5,054 bases of DNA, taken from NCBI GenBank assembly GCA_937959065.1, contig CALGOI010000356.1, positions 1 through 5,054 on the forward strand, given 5' to 3'. The stretch comes from an uncultured Ignavibacteriota bacterium (GTDB lineage Bacteria; Bacteroidota; Ignavibacteria; Tepidaquicellales; Tepidaquicellaceae). Of the stretch, positions 1-5,054 are shown in pieces. A program made the position numbers and the translations under genes. The notes beneath the pieces are model-generated. The model did not search any database, was not told the origin of the DNA, and saw only the letters and a program-made list of their open reading frames with translations. Each line of letters opens with the position of its first letter. Position 1 is the first letter of the stretch.

Positions 1-269
1 ACTTATTAAAAACCGGATATTACTCCAAAAATTGTATTTATTTTTACATTAATTTACAATGAATGAGTTAATTAGAAAATTAATTCAACTCATGATTGAT
101 TTTACCAGAGTTTAAAATGCACCAAATGCCAATATTAAAAAATTTTAAATAAGTCATTATATTTACACACACCGTTGTTTGATATTACTTTTGAAAGTTT
201 CATTGGCAGGTTTTTTAAATAAAATTAATTCAAACAAAGATAAGACATAAACAAAGTTCATTCTATATA

Positions 270-299
270 AAAAGGGTTATATACGTATGTATCCCTTTT
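270..299. terminator. Symmetrical hairpin, possible bidirectional terminator
   Basis: AAAAGGG (270-276) pairs with CCCTTTT (293-299). Inside it, TATATAC (278-284) pairs with GTATGTA (285-291) with one G-T wobble, so the element is almost entirely self-complementary around ACGT. Each strand has a T-rich run at its 3' side, so it could end transcription from either direction. It lies about 130 bases beyond the stop of the minus-strand T9SS gene, behind a nearer terminator. On the plus strand it would serve a gene beyond the left edge. The shape is seen directly; the function is inferred. Confidence 0.45.
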
Positions 300-362
300 A
301 ATTTTAAATATATGTTAATTGTTCGTATAAAATTAGCTGGTGTAACTTAAACAAACTAATCC

Positions 363-396
363 AAAATAAAAAAGGGCAGCATTTTCTGCCACCCTT
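363..396 (-). terminator. Rho-independent terminator of the 428-1600 gene
   Basis: Read on the minus strand, AAGGG...CAG pairs with CTG...CCCTT around a six-base loop. A three-base bulge (TGG) sits in the 5' arm; an alternative pairing is GGCAG with CTGCC. The hairpin runs directly into TTTTTTATTTT. It begins about 30 bases after the TAA stop of the T9SS cargo gene, the expected place for its terminator. Confidence 0.75.
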
Positions 397-427
397 CAGT
401 AATGTTAATTTGCTAACTAAAAAAATC

Positions 428-1600
428 TTATTTTACAAGTATCATTTTTACTTGTTTTGTAAAATCACCTGCTTCGATCCTATAAAAGTATATTCCGCTG
501 GATTGGTTAACTGCATTCCATACAGATTCGTATGTACCCGGGTTTTTATATTCATTAACCAGCCGGGCTGTTTCTCTGCCGAGTGCATCATAAACCGTCA
601 ATTTAACGACGGATCCCTTTGGGATGTCGTATTTTATTGTAGTTGATGGATTAAACGGATTTGGATAATTCTGATAAATTTCATAAGTACCGGGAGCAGT
701 ACCATTGTTCCCGGAAATTCCCGTAACTACAGAACCAATTGTATAAGTAGGTACCGGTAACACAGAATTCCTTTTGTAATACATAAAATCAGCATATCCG
801 TAATGATAATTTGGAAGTAATCCTGAAGGATATGAATTCTGGTTGCAACTGTTACAGTAGCTCATGCCCATATAAGTAAGATCCTGTCTTAGCTGAGACG
901 AACTCTGGTAAAAATATCCGTCGCCATTAGCCTGAAAAATAGACATAATATACTCAACACCCTGTTTGATCCAGAATGCCTGATCTAACTTATTATGTGA
1001 CCATACTGAAGCTCCTCCGGACACATGGTGTTGTTTTACAATCTGTTGTGAACTTGCATTCCACATTGTAAGAATTCTTGTGTTTCCGTTTGGTTCAAAT
1101 TTACCAAAGTCGGTAACCAGTAGATCTTTGCTGGACATAAATTTATAACCCCTTACACTATTCCAGGCACTTGATGTTGTATTACTATTACCACCGGATA
1201 AATAATTTGTCGATGAATAAGGACCTTCAAAAATACTTAGGGTGCTGGCTGATATTGCAGTCTGATTTCCAAAGTTACAGTATATCGTTGTGTTACCCGA
1301 CGGAAGAACAGGCATCAAAACCCATAATTTTGTTGAATCAGTATTCATAAAACCTTCCAGGTAAAAGCTAAGCGGGGAAGATAATGACGAATTACTGTAA
1401 AACCTGATATCGCTTCCGTTAGCATTCATCATTCCGGCATTGATAAAATTAGCCGTATTGAATCTAACCAATACCTGAACATCCTGCTTAGTGCTTCCAC
1501 CATTATGTAATGTAATAGGAAGAATGTATAAGAATGGCTGGCTGTATGTCAATAAAAAAAATAAAAAAATAAAAATAGTTATTACAGAGAGCTTTTTCAT
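428..1600 (-). CDS. Secreted DUF2341-domain protein with T9SS type A sorting tail (copy 1)
   Basis: This 390-residue protein is probably exported by Sec and then carried across the outer membrane by the type IX secretion system. Residues 1-20 are a signal peptide (Lys-Lys, a hydrophobic run, likely cut after TYS before Q21). Residues 22-125 resemble DUF2341 (features LPITLHNGG, VQVLVRF, GSDIRFY, KLWVLMP, IYCNFGN), a beta domain often found in secreted surface proteins. Residues 133-290 look like a second beta-sandwich region, reminiscent of DUF4082 (WNSVRGYKF, LLVTDFGKFEPNG), with a CNSC motif at 249-252. A Gly/Asn linker leads to the sorting domain at 305-390, with NYPNPFNP at 311-318 and the ending GIYFYRIEAGDF...KMILVK. 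In this family the tail is normally removed during secretion. An AGAGG ribosome site (1606-1610) sits five bases before ATG and fixes the start. No catalytic motif is visible, so the role (adhesin, matrix protein or carbohydrate binding) is open. It is about 58% identical to its neighbour at 2068-3234 over residues 21-290 by hand count. Confidence 0.9.
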   Translation of the reverse strand: MKKLSVITIFIFLFFLLTYSQPFLYILPITLHNGGSTKQDVQVLVRFNTANFINAGMMNANGSDIRFYSNSSLSSPLSFYLEGFMNTDSTKLWVLMPVLPSGNTTIYCNFGNQTAISASTLSIFEGPYSSTNYLSGGNSNTTSSAWNSVRGYKFMSSKDLLVTDFGKFEPNGNTRILTMWNASSQQIVKQHHVSGGASVWSHNKLDQAFWIKQGVEYIMSIFQANGDGYFYQSSSQLRQDLTYMGMSYCNSCNQNSYPSGLLPNYHYGYADFMYYKRNSVLPVPTYTIGSVVTGISGNNGTAPGTYEIYQNYPNPFNPSTTIKYDIPKGSVVKLTVYDALGRETARLVNEYKNPGTYESVWNAVNQSSGIYFYRIEAGDFTKQVKMILVK

Positions 1601-1656
1601 AAAAACCTCTTTATTATAGTTTATTGTAAATTTCTTAAACTTTATGAAATGTCCCC

Positions 1657-1732
1657 GTATGTGGTATTAATGTGTGTTGCTACAATACTTTTAGGCAATT
1701 CCGGTGCCAAAAGTTCCAATTATGCCACATAC
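1657..1732 (-). promoter_or_regulatory. Nested stem structure upstream of the left T9SS gene
   Basis: An outer perfect 8-bp pairing, GTATGTGG (1657-1664) with CCACATAC (1725-1732), encloses a second hairpin. In the inner hairpin, ACTTTT-A-GGCA (1687-1697) pairs with TGCC-AAAAGT (1705-1714): ten base pairs with one bulged A and a seven-base loop. The element lies 57-132 bases upstream of the start codon at 1600. It could be a structured 5' leader or a protein-binding region. It matches no riboswitch class that I recognise. The pairing is seen directly; function and strand are inferred. Confidence 0.35.
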
Positions 1733-1737
1733 CTGAC

Positions 1738-1764
1738 TTAAGTAATATTATATCAATTACTTAA
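1738..1764. promoter_or_regulatory. Perfect 9-bp inverted repeat, operator-like
   Basis: TTAAGTAAT (1738-1746) and its exact complement ATTACTTAA (1756-1764) are separated by nine bases, giving a 27-base dyad typical in size of a dimeric regulator site. It lies about 140 bases upstream of the T9SS gene start at 1600. On the minus strand it overlaps a TTGATA that could act as a -35 box. The same nine bases recur at 4047-4055 before the lipoprotein gene, and an 8-of-9 match occurs at 1962-1970. Low-complexity AT sequence makes chance recurrence possible. Confidence 0.3.
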
Positions 1765-1882
1765 CCAGTAAATCTCCCTTTATTAATATACCATGCCTCT
1801 TACAATATTTATTCATACTATAGTAACAATCGTAACAAATAGCCCCATTCACTATTAACAGCATTACTAAAACTGGATAACT

Positions 1883-1929
1883 ACTATAATAGCTAAAAAG
1901 CTATAGTATAGTTTGTTAGCTAATAAACT
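1883..1929. repeat. Adjoining AGCT-containing palindromic elements
   Basis: First element: ACTATA-ATAGCT (1883-1894) pairs with AGCTAT and TATAGT (1899-1912) around an AAAA loop, twelve base pairs with a two-base bulge. Second element: 1910-1929 is a 20-base palindrome centred on AGCT with a single G/T mismatch (1915/1924). The two overlap by three bases. They could be tandem regulator sites, alternative RNA hairpins or a decayed terminator; no T-tract clearly follows on either strand. Confidence 0.35.
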
Positions 1930-2024
1930 TAATGAAATAAAATTTAACAGTCAATAGTAAAATTACTTAGTATTGGATAAAATAGAAGTGAAAATACTAA
2001 TAATATAGGCAGGATTTTTTATAT

Positions 2025-2053
2025 GCCTGAGAACACAATATATGTTCTCAGGC
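2025..2053 (-). terminator. Perfect 11-bp hairpin just after the right T9SS gene
   Basis: GCCTGAGAACA (2025-2035) pairs perfectly with TGTTCTCAGGC (2043-2053) around a seven-base loop. The hairpin starts 14 bases after the TAA stop of the 2068-3234 gene, so it most likely ends or protects the 3' end of that transcript. Read on the minus strand, the sequence after the stem is ATATAAAAAATCC, not a T-tract, so it is not a standard rho-independent terminator. Confidence 0.55.
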
Positions 2054-2067
2054 GTTTATAATAATTT

Positions 2068-3234
2068 TTACTTTATTAAAACCATTTTAATCTGTTTGGA
2101 AAAATCCCCGGCTTCAATTCTATAGAAGTAAATACCACTGGTTAGTTTTGAAGCATTCCAGGTAATATCATAAGTGCCGGCTGGTTTATATTCATTAACA
2201 GGTTGACTTAATTCTCTTCCGAGAGCGTCAAATACAGTTAATTTAACAAAGCTTTCTTCCGCGATATCATACCGGATCGTTGTAGTGGGGTTGAAGGGAT
2301 TTGGATAATTCTGGTAAAGCTCATATTTATAAGGTATCGTGTTTCCATTTGTTATACCTGTTACGCTTCCTACCGTTACTATCGGAGCAGGACTTATGGC
2401 ATTTCTAATATAGTATAAAAAGTCAGGATAACCATATTGTAGACTTGATAATACTGACGTTGGAAAGGTATTTTGTGTACAACTGTTACAAAACCTCATA
2501 TCTAAATAAGTTATGTGAGGACCAACTTGAGATGAACTTTGCCAGTAATATCCTTCATTGGAGCCCTGGAATAAAGTAATTATGTGTTGTACTCCTTGCT
2601 GTATCCAAAATGCTTGGTTCAATGAATCATATGACCAAACTCCGATTCCGCCTGAAACCTGACTTTGCCTCACAATTTGCTGACTGTTAAAATTCCAAAG
2701 TGTAACAAAACGGGTTGTACCGTTGGGTTCATTTTTACCAAAATCTGTCACAAGTAAGTCCTGTGTTGGTGCAAATCGGAATCCTCTTACACTATTCCAG
2801 ATACCGGAAGAGGTATTTATGTTACCTCCACTTAAAGTGTCAATTGCAGAATGCGGACCGCCAAATATACTTAATGTGCTCGTCGATGTCGCTGACATGT
2901 TACCGAAGTTACAATAGATATTTGTAACCCCTGATGGTAATGATGGGATTAATACCCATAGCTTTGTTGAATCTGTATCTATATATCCTTCCAGATAATA
3001 ATTCAGTTGGGTTGTTAGACCGGGACTGTTATAAAACCGGATATCACCGCCATCTGCCTTCATGAGATTTGCAGTTATATAGGTTTCTGTATCAATTCTG
3101 ACTAATACCTGGACATTTGTTGCTGCGCTTCCGCCGTTATTGATCATTATGGGAAGTGTATATGGATATGGTTGACTTATAGCTGAATCATAAAAGGACA
3201 TCACAATAATGGCAAGCAGAAAAAAATTTTTCAT
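2068..3234 (-). CDS. Secreted DUF2341-domain protein with T9SS type A sorting tail (copy 2)
   Basis: This 388-residue paralogue of the 428-1600 product has the same architecture. The signal peptide is 1-20 (likely cut after SAIS before Q21) and the DUF2341-like beta domain is about 22-125 (INNGG, VQVLVRID, GGDIRFY, KLWVLIP, IYCNFGN). A second beta-rich region at 133-290 carries WNSVRGFRF, LLVTDFGKNEPNG, QAFWIQQGV and CNSC at 249-252. The T9SS sorting domain is 303-388, with NYPNPFNP at 309-316. The two proteins align without gaps from residue 21 to 290, about 58% identical by hand count, and differ by two residues in the linker before the tail, which points to an old tandem duplication. A GGAGG ribosome site (3239-3243) lies four bases before ATG; a weak AT hairpin (CATTTAA/TTAAATG, 3243-3261) abuts it and might affect initiation. 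The protein should be surface-bound or released. No active site is visible and the ligand is unknown. Confidence 0.9.
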   Translation of the reverse strand: MKNFFLLAIIVMSFYDSAISQPYPYTLPIMINNGGSAATNVQVLVRIDTETYITANLMKADGGDIRFYNSPGLTTQLNYYLEGYIDTDSTKLWVLIPSLPSGVTNIYCNFGNMSATSTSTLSIFGGPHSAIDTLSGGNINTSSGIWNSVRGFRFAPTQDLLVTDFGKNEPNGTTRFVTLWNFNSQQIVRQSQVSGGIGVWSYDSLNQAFWIQQGVQHIITLFQGSNEGYYWQSSSQVGPHITYLDMRFCNSCTQNTFPTSVLSSLQYGYPDFLYYIRNAISPAPIVTVGSVTGITNGNTIPYKYELYQNYPNPFNPTTTIRYDIAEESFVKLTVFDALGRELSQPVNEYKPAGTYDITWNASKLTSGIYFYRIEAGDFSKQIKMVLIK

Positions 3235-3318
3235 AAAACCTCCATTTAATATTGTTAAATGAAAAAAATTTATCTTATTTGTGACGGAAATGTAGAGTAT
3301 TAGGAAGTTGGATTAATA

Positions 3319-3347
3319 AATTTACATACCTTAATTTAACTTTGCAA
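3319..3347 (-). promoter_or_regulatory. Candidate promoter for the right T9SS gene
   Basis: On the minus strand, TTGCAA (3347-3342) is followed after 17 bases by TAAATT (3324-3319), four of six matches to each sigma-70-type hexamer. The octamer TAAATTTA (3317-3324) is also one base from the Bacteroidota -7 consensus TAnnTTTG, with TTG about 20 bases upstream. It sits about 85 bases before the start codon at 3234. AT-rich DNA makes such matches common. Confidence 0.3.
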
Positions 3348-3371
3348 CCTGTCTTTTAAAATTTTTACAAT
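3342..3371 (+). promoter_or_regulatory. Candidate promoter for the nuclease gene
   Basis: TTGCAA (3342-3347), then 18 bases, then TACAAT (3366-3371; five of six to TATAAT). Transcription would begin near 3378, leaving a leader of about 28 bases to the ATG at 3406. The TTGCAA box is palindromic and is also used by the candidate minus-strand promoter, so both may form one divergent control region. Confidence 0.35.
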
Positions 3372-3405
3372 TCAAATTATGTGATTTTTGATTATTTTTA
3401 AGCAA

Positions 3406-3978
3406 ATGTTAAAATTAGTATCAAAATTTACTTCGTTTGGAATACTTCTGGTAATTGCCCTCCTGGTTTATTTCTTTTTTCTTAAAAAACCTTCTGATTC
3501 GTTATTAGATCCTGGAAATGGTACATATGTTTTAGTAGACAGGGTCATAGATGGTGATACATTTACATTACCTGACGGACGGAAAGTGAGACTCCTTGGA
3601 ATAGATGCGCCTGAAAGATATAATTCCGGTAAAATGGATAACGATGCCGGAAAATCCGGTCAGTCAAAAGAAACTATAGCAATTCTTGGAATAAAATCAG
3701 GAGAGTTCTTAAGGGAACTGATTGAAAACAAAAAAGTAAAGTTAGTTCCCGAAGAAAATTATGAAGATAAAGATAGATATGGCAGGTTATTAAGATATGC
3801 TTATCTTGAGGACGGAACATTTGTTAATGGAAAGATAGTAGAAGAAGGGTACGCGCAGGTTTACAGAAAATTCGATCTTTCCAAAAAGGACCTGCTGCTG
3901 AGGTTAGAAGAGGACGCACGTAATAAAAAACGGGGTTTGTGGGGTGAAGTAGAGGGTACTAAACAATTCACTAAATAA
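3406..3978 (+). CDS. Membrane-anchored thermonuclease-family (SNase-like) protein
   Basis: From the ATG at 3406 the product is 190 residues. Residues 9-26 form one hydrophobic segment without an obvious AxA cleavage site, so the protein is probably anchored with its nuclease domain outside the cytoplasmic membrane, though an uncleaved or poorly recognised signal peptide is possible. Residues 40-180 are a staphylococcal nuclease fold. The calcium ligands and catalytic residues are all present: DGDT at 49-52 (D51 like D21), VRLLGIDAPE with R62, D67 and E70 (like R35, D40, E43), and DRYGR with R127 (like R87). The family cuts DNA and RNA with calcium. About 13 extra residues lie between E70 and the following helix compared with S. 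aureus nuclease, in its flexible loop. An in-frame TTG at 3388 would add six residues; I prefer ATG because TTG starts are rarer and a candidate -10 box lies at 3366-3371. Neither start has a good ribosome site. Confidence 0.88.
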   Translation: MLKLVSKFTSFGILLVIALLVYFFFLKKPSDSLLDPGNGTYVLVDRVIDGDTFTLPDGRKVRLLGIDAPERYNSGKMDNDAGKSGQSKETIAILGIKSGEFLRELIENKKVKLVPEENYEDKDRYGRLLRYAYLEDGTFVNGKIVEEGYAQVYRKFDLSKKDLLLRLEEDARNKKRGLWGEVEGTKQFTK

Positions 3979-4098
3979 TAACTTAGTGTCCTTAGGTAAC
4001 AATTTTGAAAAAATTTCCCGACATCTTTTATATATTGGTATTATTTTTAAGTAATTAAGATACTCAATACTTTTTTATAAATTTAATATCATTTAAAA

Positions 4099-4518
4099 AT
4101 GAATTCAAACATCAGACCCGGTTTAGGTTTCTTTTTGGCTGTAATGGTTGCTATACTTACAGTATTTGGCTGCGGAAAGTTATCCGAAATGGTGGATAAA
4201 GGAGACAAGCTGTATTTCTGCGAGCAATATGTTTCTTCAACGGATAATTGTATTGGTGAGAGCACTAAGTATACTACCGGTACTTTAACCGTAATGGCTA
4301 AGCTTGAAAAACCTATTGGAGTAAGAAACGTAAACATCAATATTACCGATAAATCAAGCGGAAAAGCCGTTGAGACATATCCATATACCGTTTCTACAGA
4401 TATGGATTATATCTATTTTGACGGAGTTAAATTCTCCGAACCCGGCACTTATAAAGTCAGTCTGTTGAAAGAAGACGGTACAGTCGTAGTCAGCAATGAG
4501 ATCGAGATAATTAAGTAG
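4099..4518 (+). CDS. Small putative lipoprotein of unknown function
   Basis: The product has 139 residues. The N-terminus has Arg6, a hydrophobic run at about 9-23 and a cysteine at 25 in the context VFGC. That is close to a lipobox (V at -3, G at -1, but F at -2 is atypical), so it is probably a lipid-anchored envelope protein. The mature part has two more cysteines (41 and 51) that could form a disulfide. It ends with alternating hydrophobic strands (PGTYKVSLL, TVVVSNEIEI) that suggest a small beta-sandwich. I do not recognise the family. The gene starts 120 bases after the nuclease stop without a visible ribosome site, and a strong terminator closes it. Whether it shares a transcript with the nuclease is unclear; no terminator is evident between them. 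A TTAAGTAAT motif lies at 4047-4055, 43 bases before the ATG. Confidence 0.75.
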   Translation: MNSNIRPGLGFFLAVMVAILTVFGCGKLSEMVDKGDKLYFCEQYVSSTDNCIGESTKYTTGTLTVMAKLEKPIGVRNVNINITDKSSGKAVETYPYTVSTDMDYIYFDGVKFSEPGTYKVSLLKEDGTVVVSNEIEIIK

Positions 4519-4542
4519 AATTAAATTCTTAGCGTTAGTTTT

Positions 4543-4566
4543 AAAGGGGCTTAAAGCCCCTTTTTT
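4543..4566 (+). terminator. Rho-independent terminator after the lipoprotein gene
   Basis: AAAGGGGC (4543-4550) pairs with GCCCCTTT (4556-4563) around a five-base loop, and the T-run continues to 4566. It starts 24 bases after the TAG stop of the lipoprotein gene and separates it from guaB. The minus-strand reading has only a weak T-run (TTTAAAACT), so it acts mainly on plus-strand transcripts. Confidence 0.9.
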
Positions 4567-4658
4567 GTTATCGGGCATTAGTATTTTTCGGTCATTACAA
4601 TTGTCGTAAAAAATTATTATATTTATTGATACCTGATTTTAGGTCAGTTAGATAGAGC

Positions 4659-4664
4659 AAGGAG
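4659..4664 (+). promoter_or_regulatory. Shine-Dalgarno site of guaB
   Basis: AAGGAG lies six bases before the ATG at 4671. It is the clearest ribosome site on the plus strand of this window and fixes the guaB start, which also agrees with the usual short N-terminus before the TFDDVLLVP block. Confidence 0.85.
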
Positions 4665-4670
4665 CAGACA

Positions 4671-5054
4671 ATGGCGAAATCAAAAAAAATCCTTGAAACA
4701 GCAATAACCTTTGATGACGTCCTGCTCGTGCCCCAAAAGTCCTCAGTACTTCCAAGAGAAGTAAGCCTCAAGACAAAACTTACAAATAAAATCGAGCTTA
4801 ATATACCGATCATTTCATCGGCTATGGATACCGTGACCGATTCGGAAATGGCTATTGCAATTGCGCGTGAAGGTGGAATTGGAATAATCCATAAGAATAT
4901 GGCAATAGATCTCCAGGCCAGCCAGGTAGACAAGGTAAAAAGAAGTGAGAGCGGAATGATAAGAAACCCGGTCACTTTGCCCGCAAATAAAACAATAGGT
5001 GAAGCACTAAGGGTAATGGAACAGTATAAAATTTCAGGTATTCATATCGTAGAT
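4671..5054 (+). CDS. guaB: IMP dehydrogenase, N-terminal part (runs off the window)
   Basis: This is the first 128 codons of inosine-5'-monophosphate dehydrogenase, the cytoplasmic enzyme that oxidises IMP to XMP with NAD+, the committed step of guanine nucleotide synthesis. Recognisable blocks are TFDDVLLVP at 13-21, the conserved beta-barrel strand IISSAMDTVTDSEMAIA at 47-63 and GGIGIIHKNM at 68-77. ESGMIRNPVTL (93-103) opens the first CBS domain, which in this family sits between barrel strands and senses purine nucleotides. The family is about 490 residues long, so roughly a quarter is present. The catalytic cysteine loop and the active-site flap lie beyond the right edge. The gene follows a terminator and is therefore probably the start of its own unit. 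A weak TTGTCG at 4601-4606 with TATTGA at 4624-4629 is the only promoter-like pair seen. Confidence 0.97.
   Translation, partial: MAKSKKILETAITFDDVLLVPQKSSVLPREVSLKTKLTNKIELNIPIISSAMDTVTDSEMAIAIAREGGIGIIHKNMAIDLQASQVDKVKRSESGMIRNPVTLPANKTIGEALRVMEQYKISGIHIVD

Larger units (their letters stand above)
1..427. other. Gene-free AT-rich left flank
   Basis: I find no supportable coding region here. All frames are broken by frequent stops, and the one longer open stretch on the plus strand that begins in it (from 410) is antisense to the downstream T9SS gene. The segment holds an imperfect hairpin at 63-93 (ATGAGTT/AACTCAT outer stem with an AATT inner stem), a symmetrical hairpin at 270-299 and a terminator at 363-396. 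The hairpin at 63-93 could close a transcript that enters from the left edge, but it has no clear T-tract. A short untranslated RNA cannot be excluded. Confidence 0.5.
1601..2067. other. Gene-free intergenic region rich in dyad symmetry
   Basis: This 467-base gap separates the two paralogous T9SS cargo genes and has no supportable reading frame. It contains, in order, the ribosome site of the left gene, a nested stem structure (1657-1732), a 9-9-9 inverted repeat (1738-1764), adjoining palindromic elements (1883-1929), a TTAGTATT/AATACTAA inverted repeat (1967-2000) and an 11-bp hairpin after the right gene (2025-2053). It must carry the promoter of the 428-1600 gene if that gene is transcribed alone. 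I could not identify a convincing promoter core. AT-rich DNA produces weak palindromes by chance, so only the longest are listed separately. Confidence 0.6.

Noticed and set aside
410..646. Plus-strand open frame of 78 codons
   Set aside because: It lies antisense to the conserved T9SS sorting tail, has an implausible composition and no ribosome site.
1601..2067. A CRISPR array or riboswitch in the dyad-rich gap
   Set aside because: There are no regularly spaced direct repeats, and the stems match no riboswitch core that I recognise.
2715..2927. Two overlapping plus-strand open frames of 64-70 codons
   Set aside because: Both are antisense to the middle of the right T9SS protein, which is clearly coding by similarity to its paralogue.
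428..3234. The paralogous gene pair as a composite mobile element
   Set aside because: The copies are diverged at protein level, there is no transposase, and I saw no terminal repeats or target duplications at their borders.
4089..4578. Minus-strand open frames opposite the lipoprotein gene
   Set aside because: The plus frame has a signal peptide, a lipobox-like cysteine and its own terminator; the minus frames show no domain and no ribosome site, and one runs through the terminator.
4595..4975. Minus-strand open frame of 126 codons with hydrophobic stretches
   Set aside because: It is the antisense of guaB, whose conserved blocks are unmistakable; the hydrophobic look comes from reading these codons in reverse.

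Overview
The window is AT-rich bacterial DNA, most likely from the Ignavibacteria/Chlorobi side of the Bacteroidota-Chlorobiota group. Two proteins end in a type IX secretion (T9SS) sorting domain of the NYPNPFNP...GIYFYRIEAGDF type. Shine-Dalgarno sites (AGAGG, GGAGG, AAGGAG) precede three of the genes, which fits this group better than classical Bacteroidia. This placement is inference from protein style, not from a marker gene.

Layout. Positions 1-427 carry no gene that I can support; they hold AT-rich DNA, a symmetrical hairpin (270-299) and a minus-strand terminator (363-396). Two paralogous minus-strand genes follow (428-1600 and 2068-3234). Both encode secreted proteins with a signal peptide, a DUF2341-type beta domain, a second beta-sandwich-like region with an invariant CNSC motif, and a T9SS C-terminal tail. 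The 467-base gap between them is rich in dyad symmetry: a nested stem structure, a 9-9-9 inverted repeat, adjoining AGCT-centred palindromes and an 11-bp hairpin. From about 3340 the direction switches to plus: a membrane-anchored staphylococcal-nuclease-family protein (3406-3978), a small putative lipoprotein (4099-4518) closed by a strong rho-independent terminator, and the first 128 codons of guaB (IMP dehydrogenase), which runs off the right edge.

How the parts relate. The two T9SS cargo proteins are a tandem duplication and probably act at the cell surface or outside the cell. The nuclease and lipoprotein are also predicted to be envelope proteins, but nothing shows that they work with the T9SS pair. 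guaB is a housekeeping purine gene separated from them by a terminator. I see no mobile element, CRISPR array, tRNA or rRNA. The least explained parts are the duplicated DUF2341/CNSC/T9SS proteins and the dyad-rich DNA between them.
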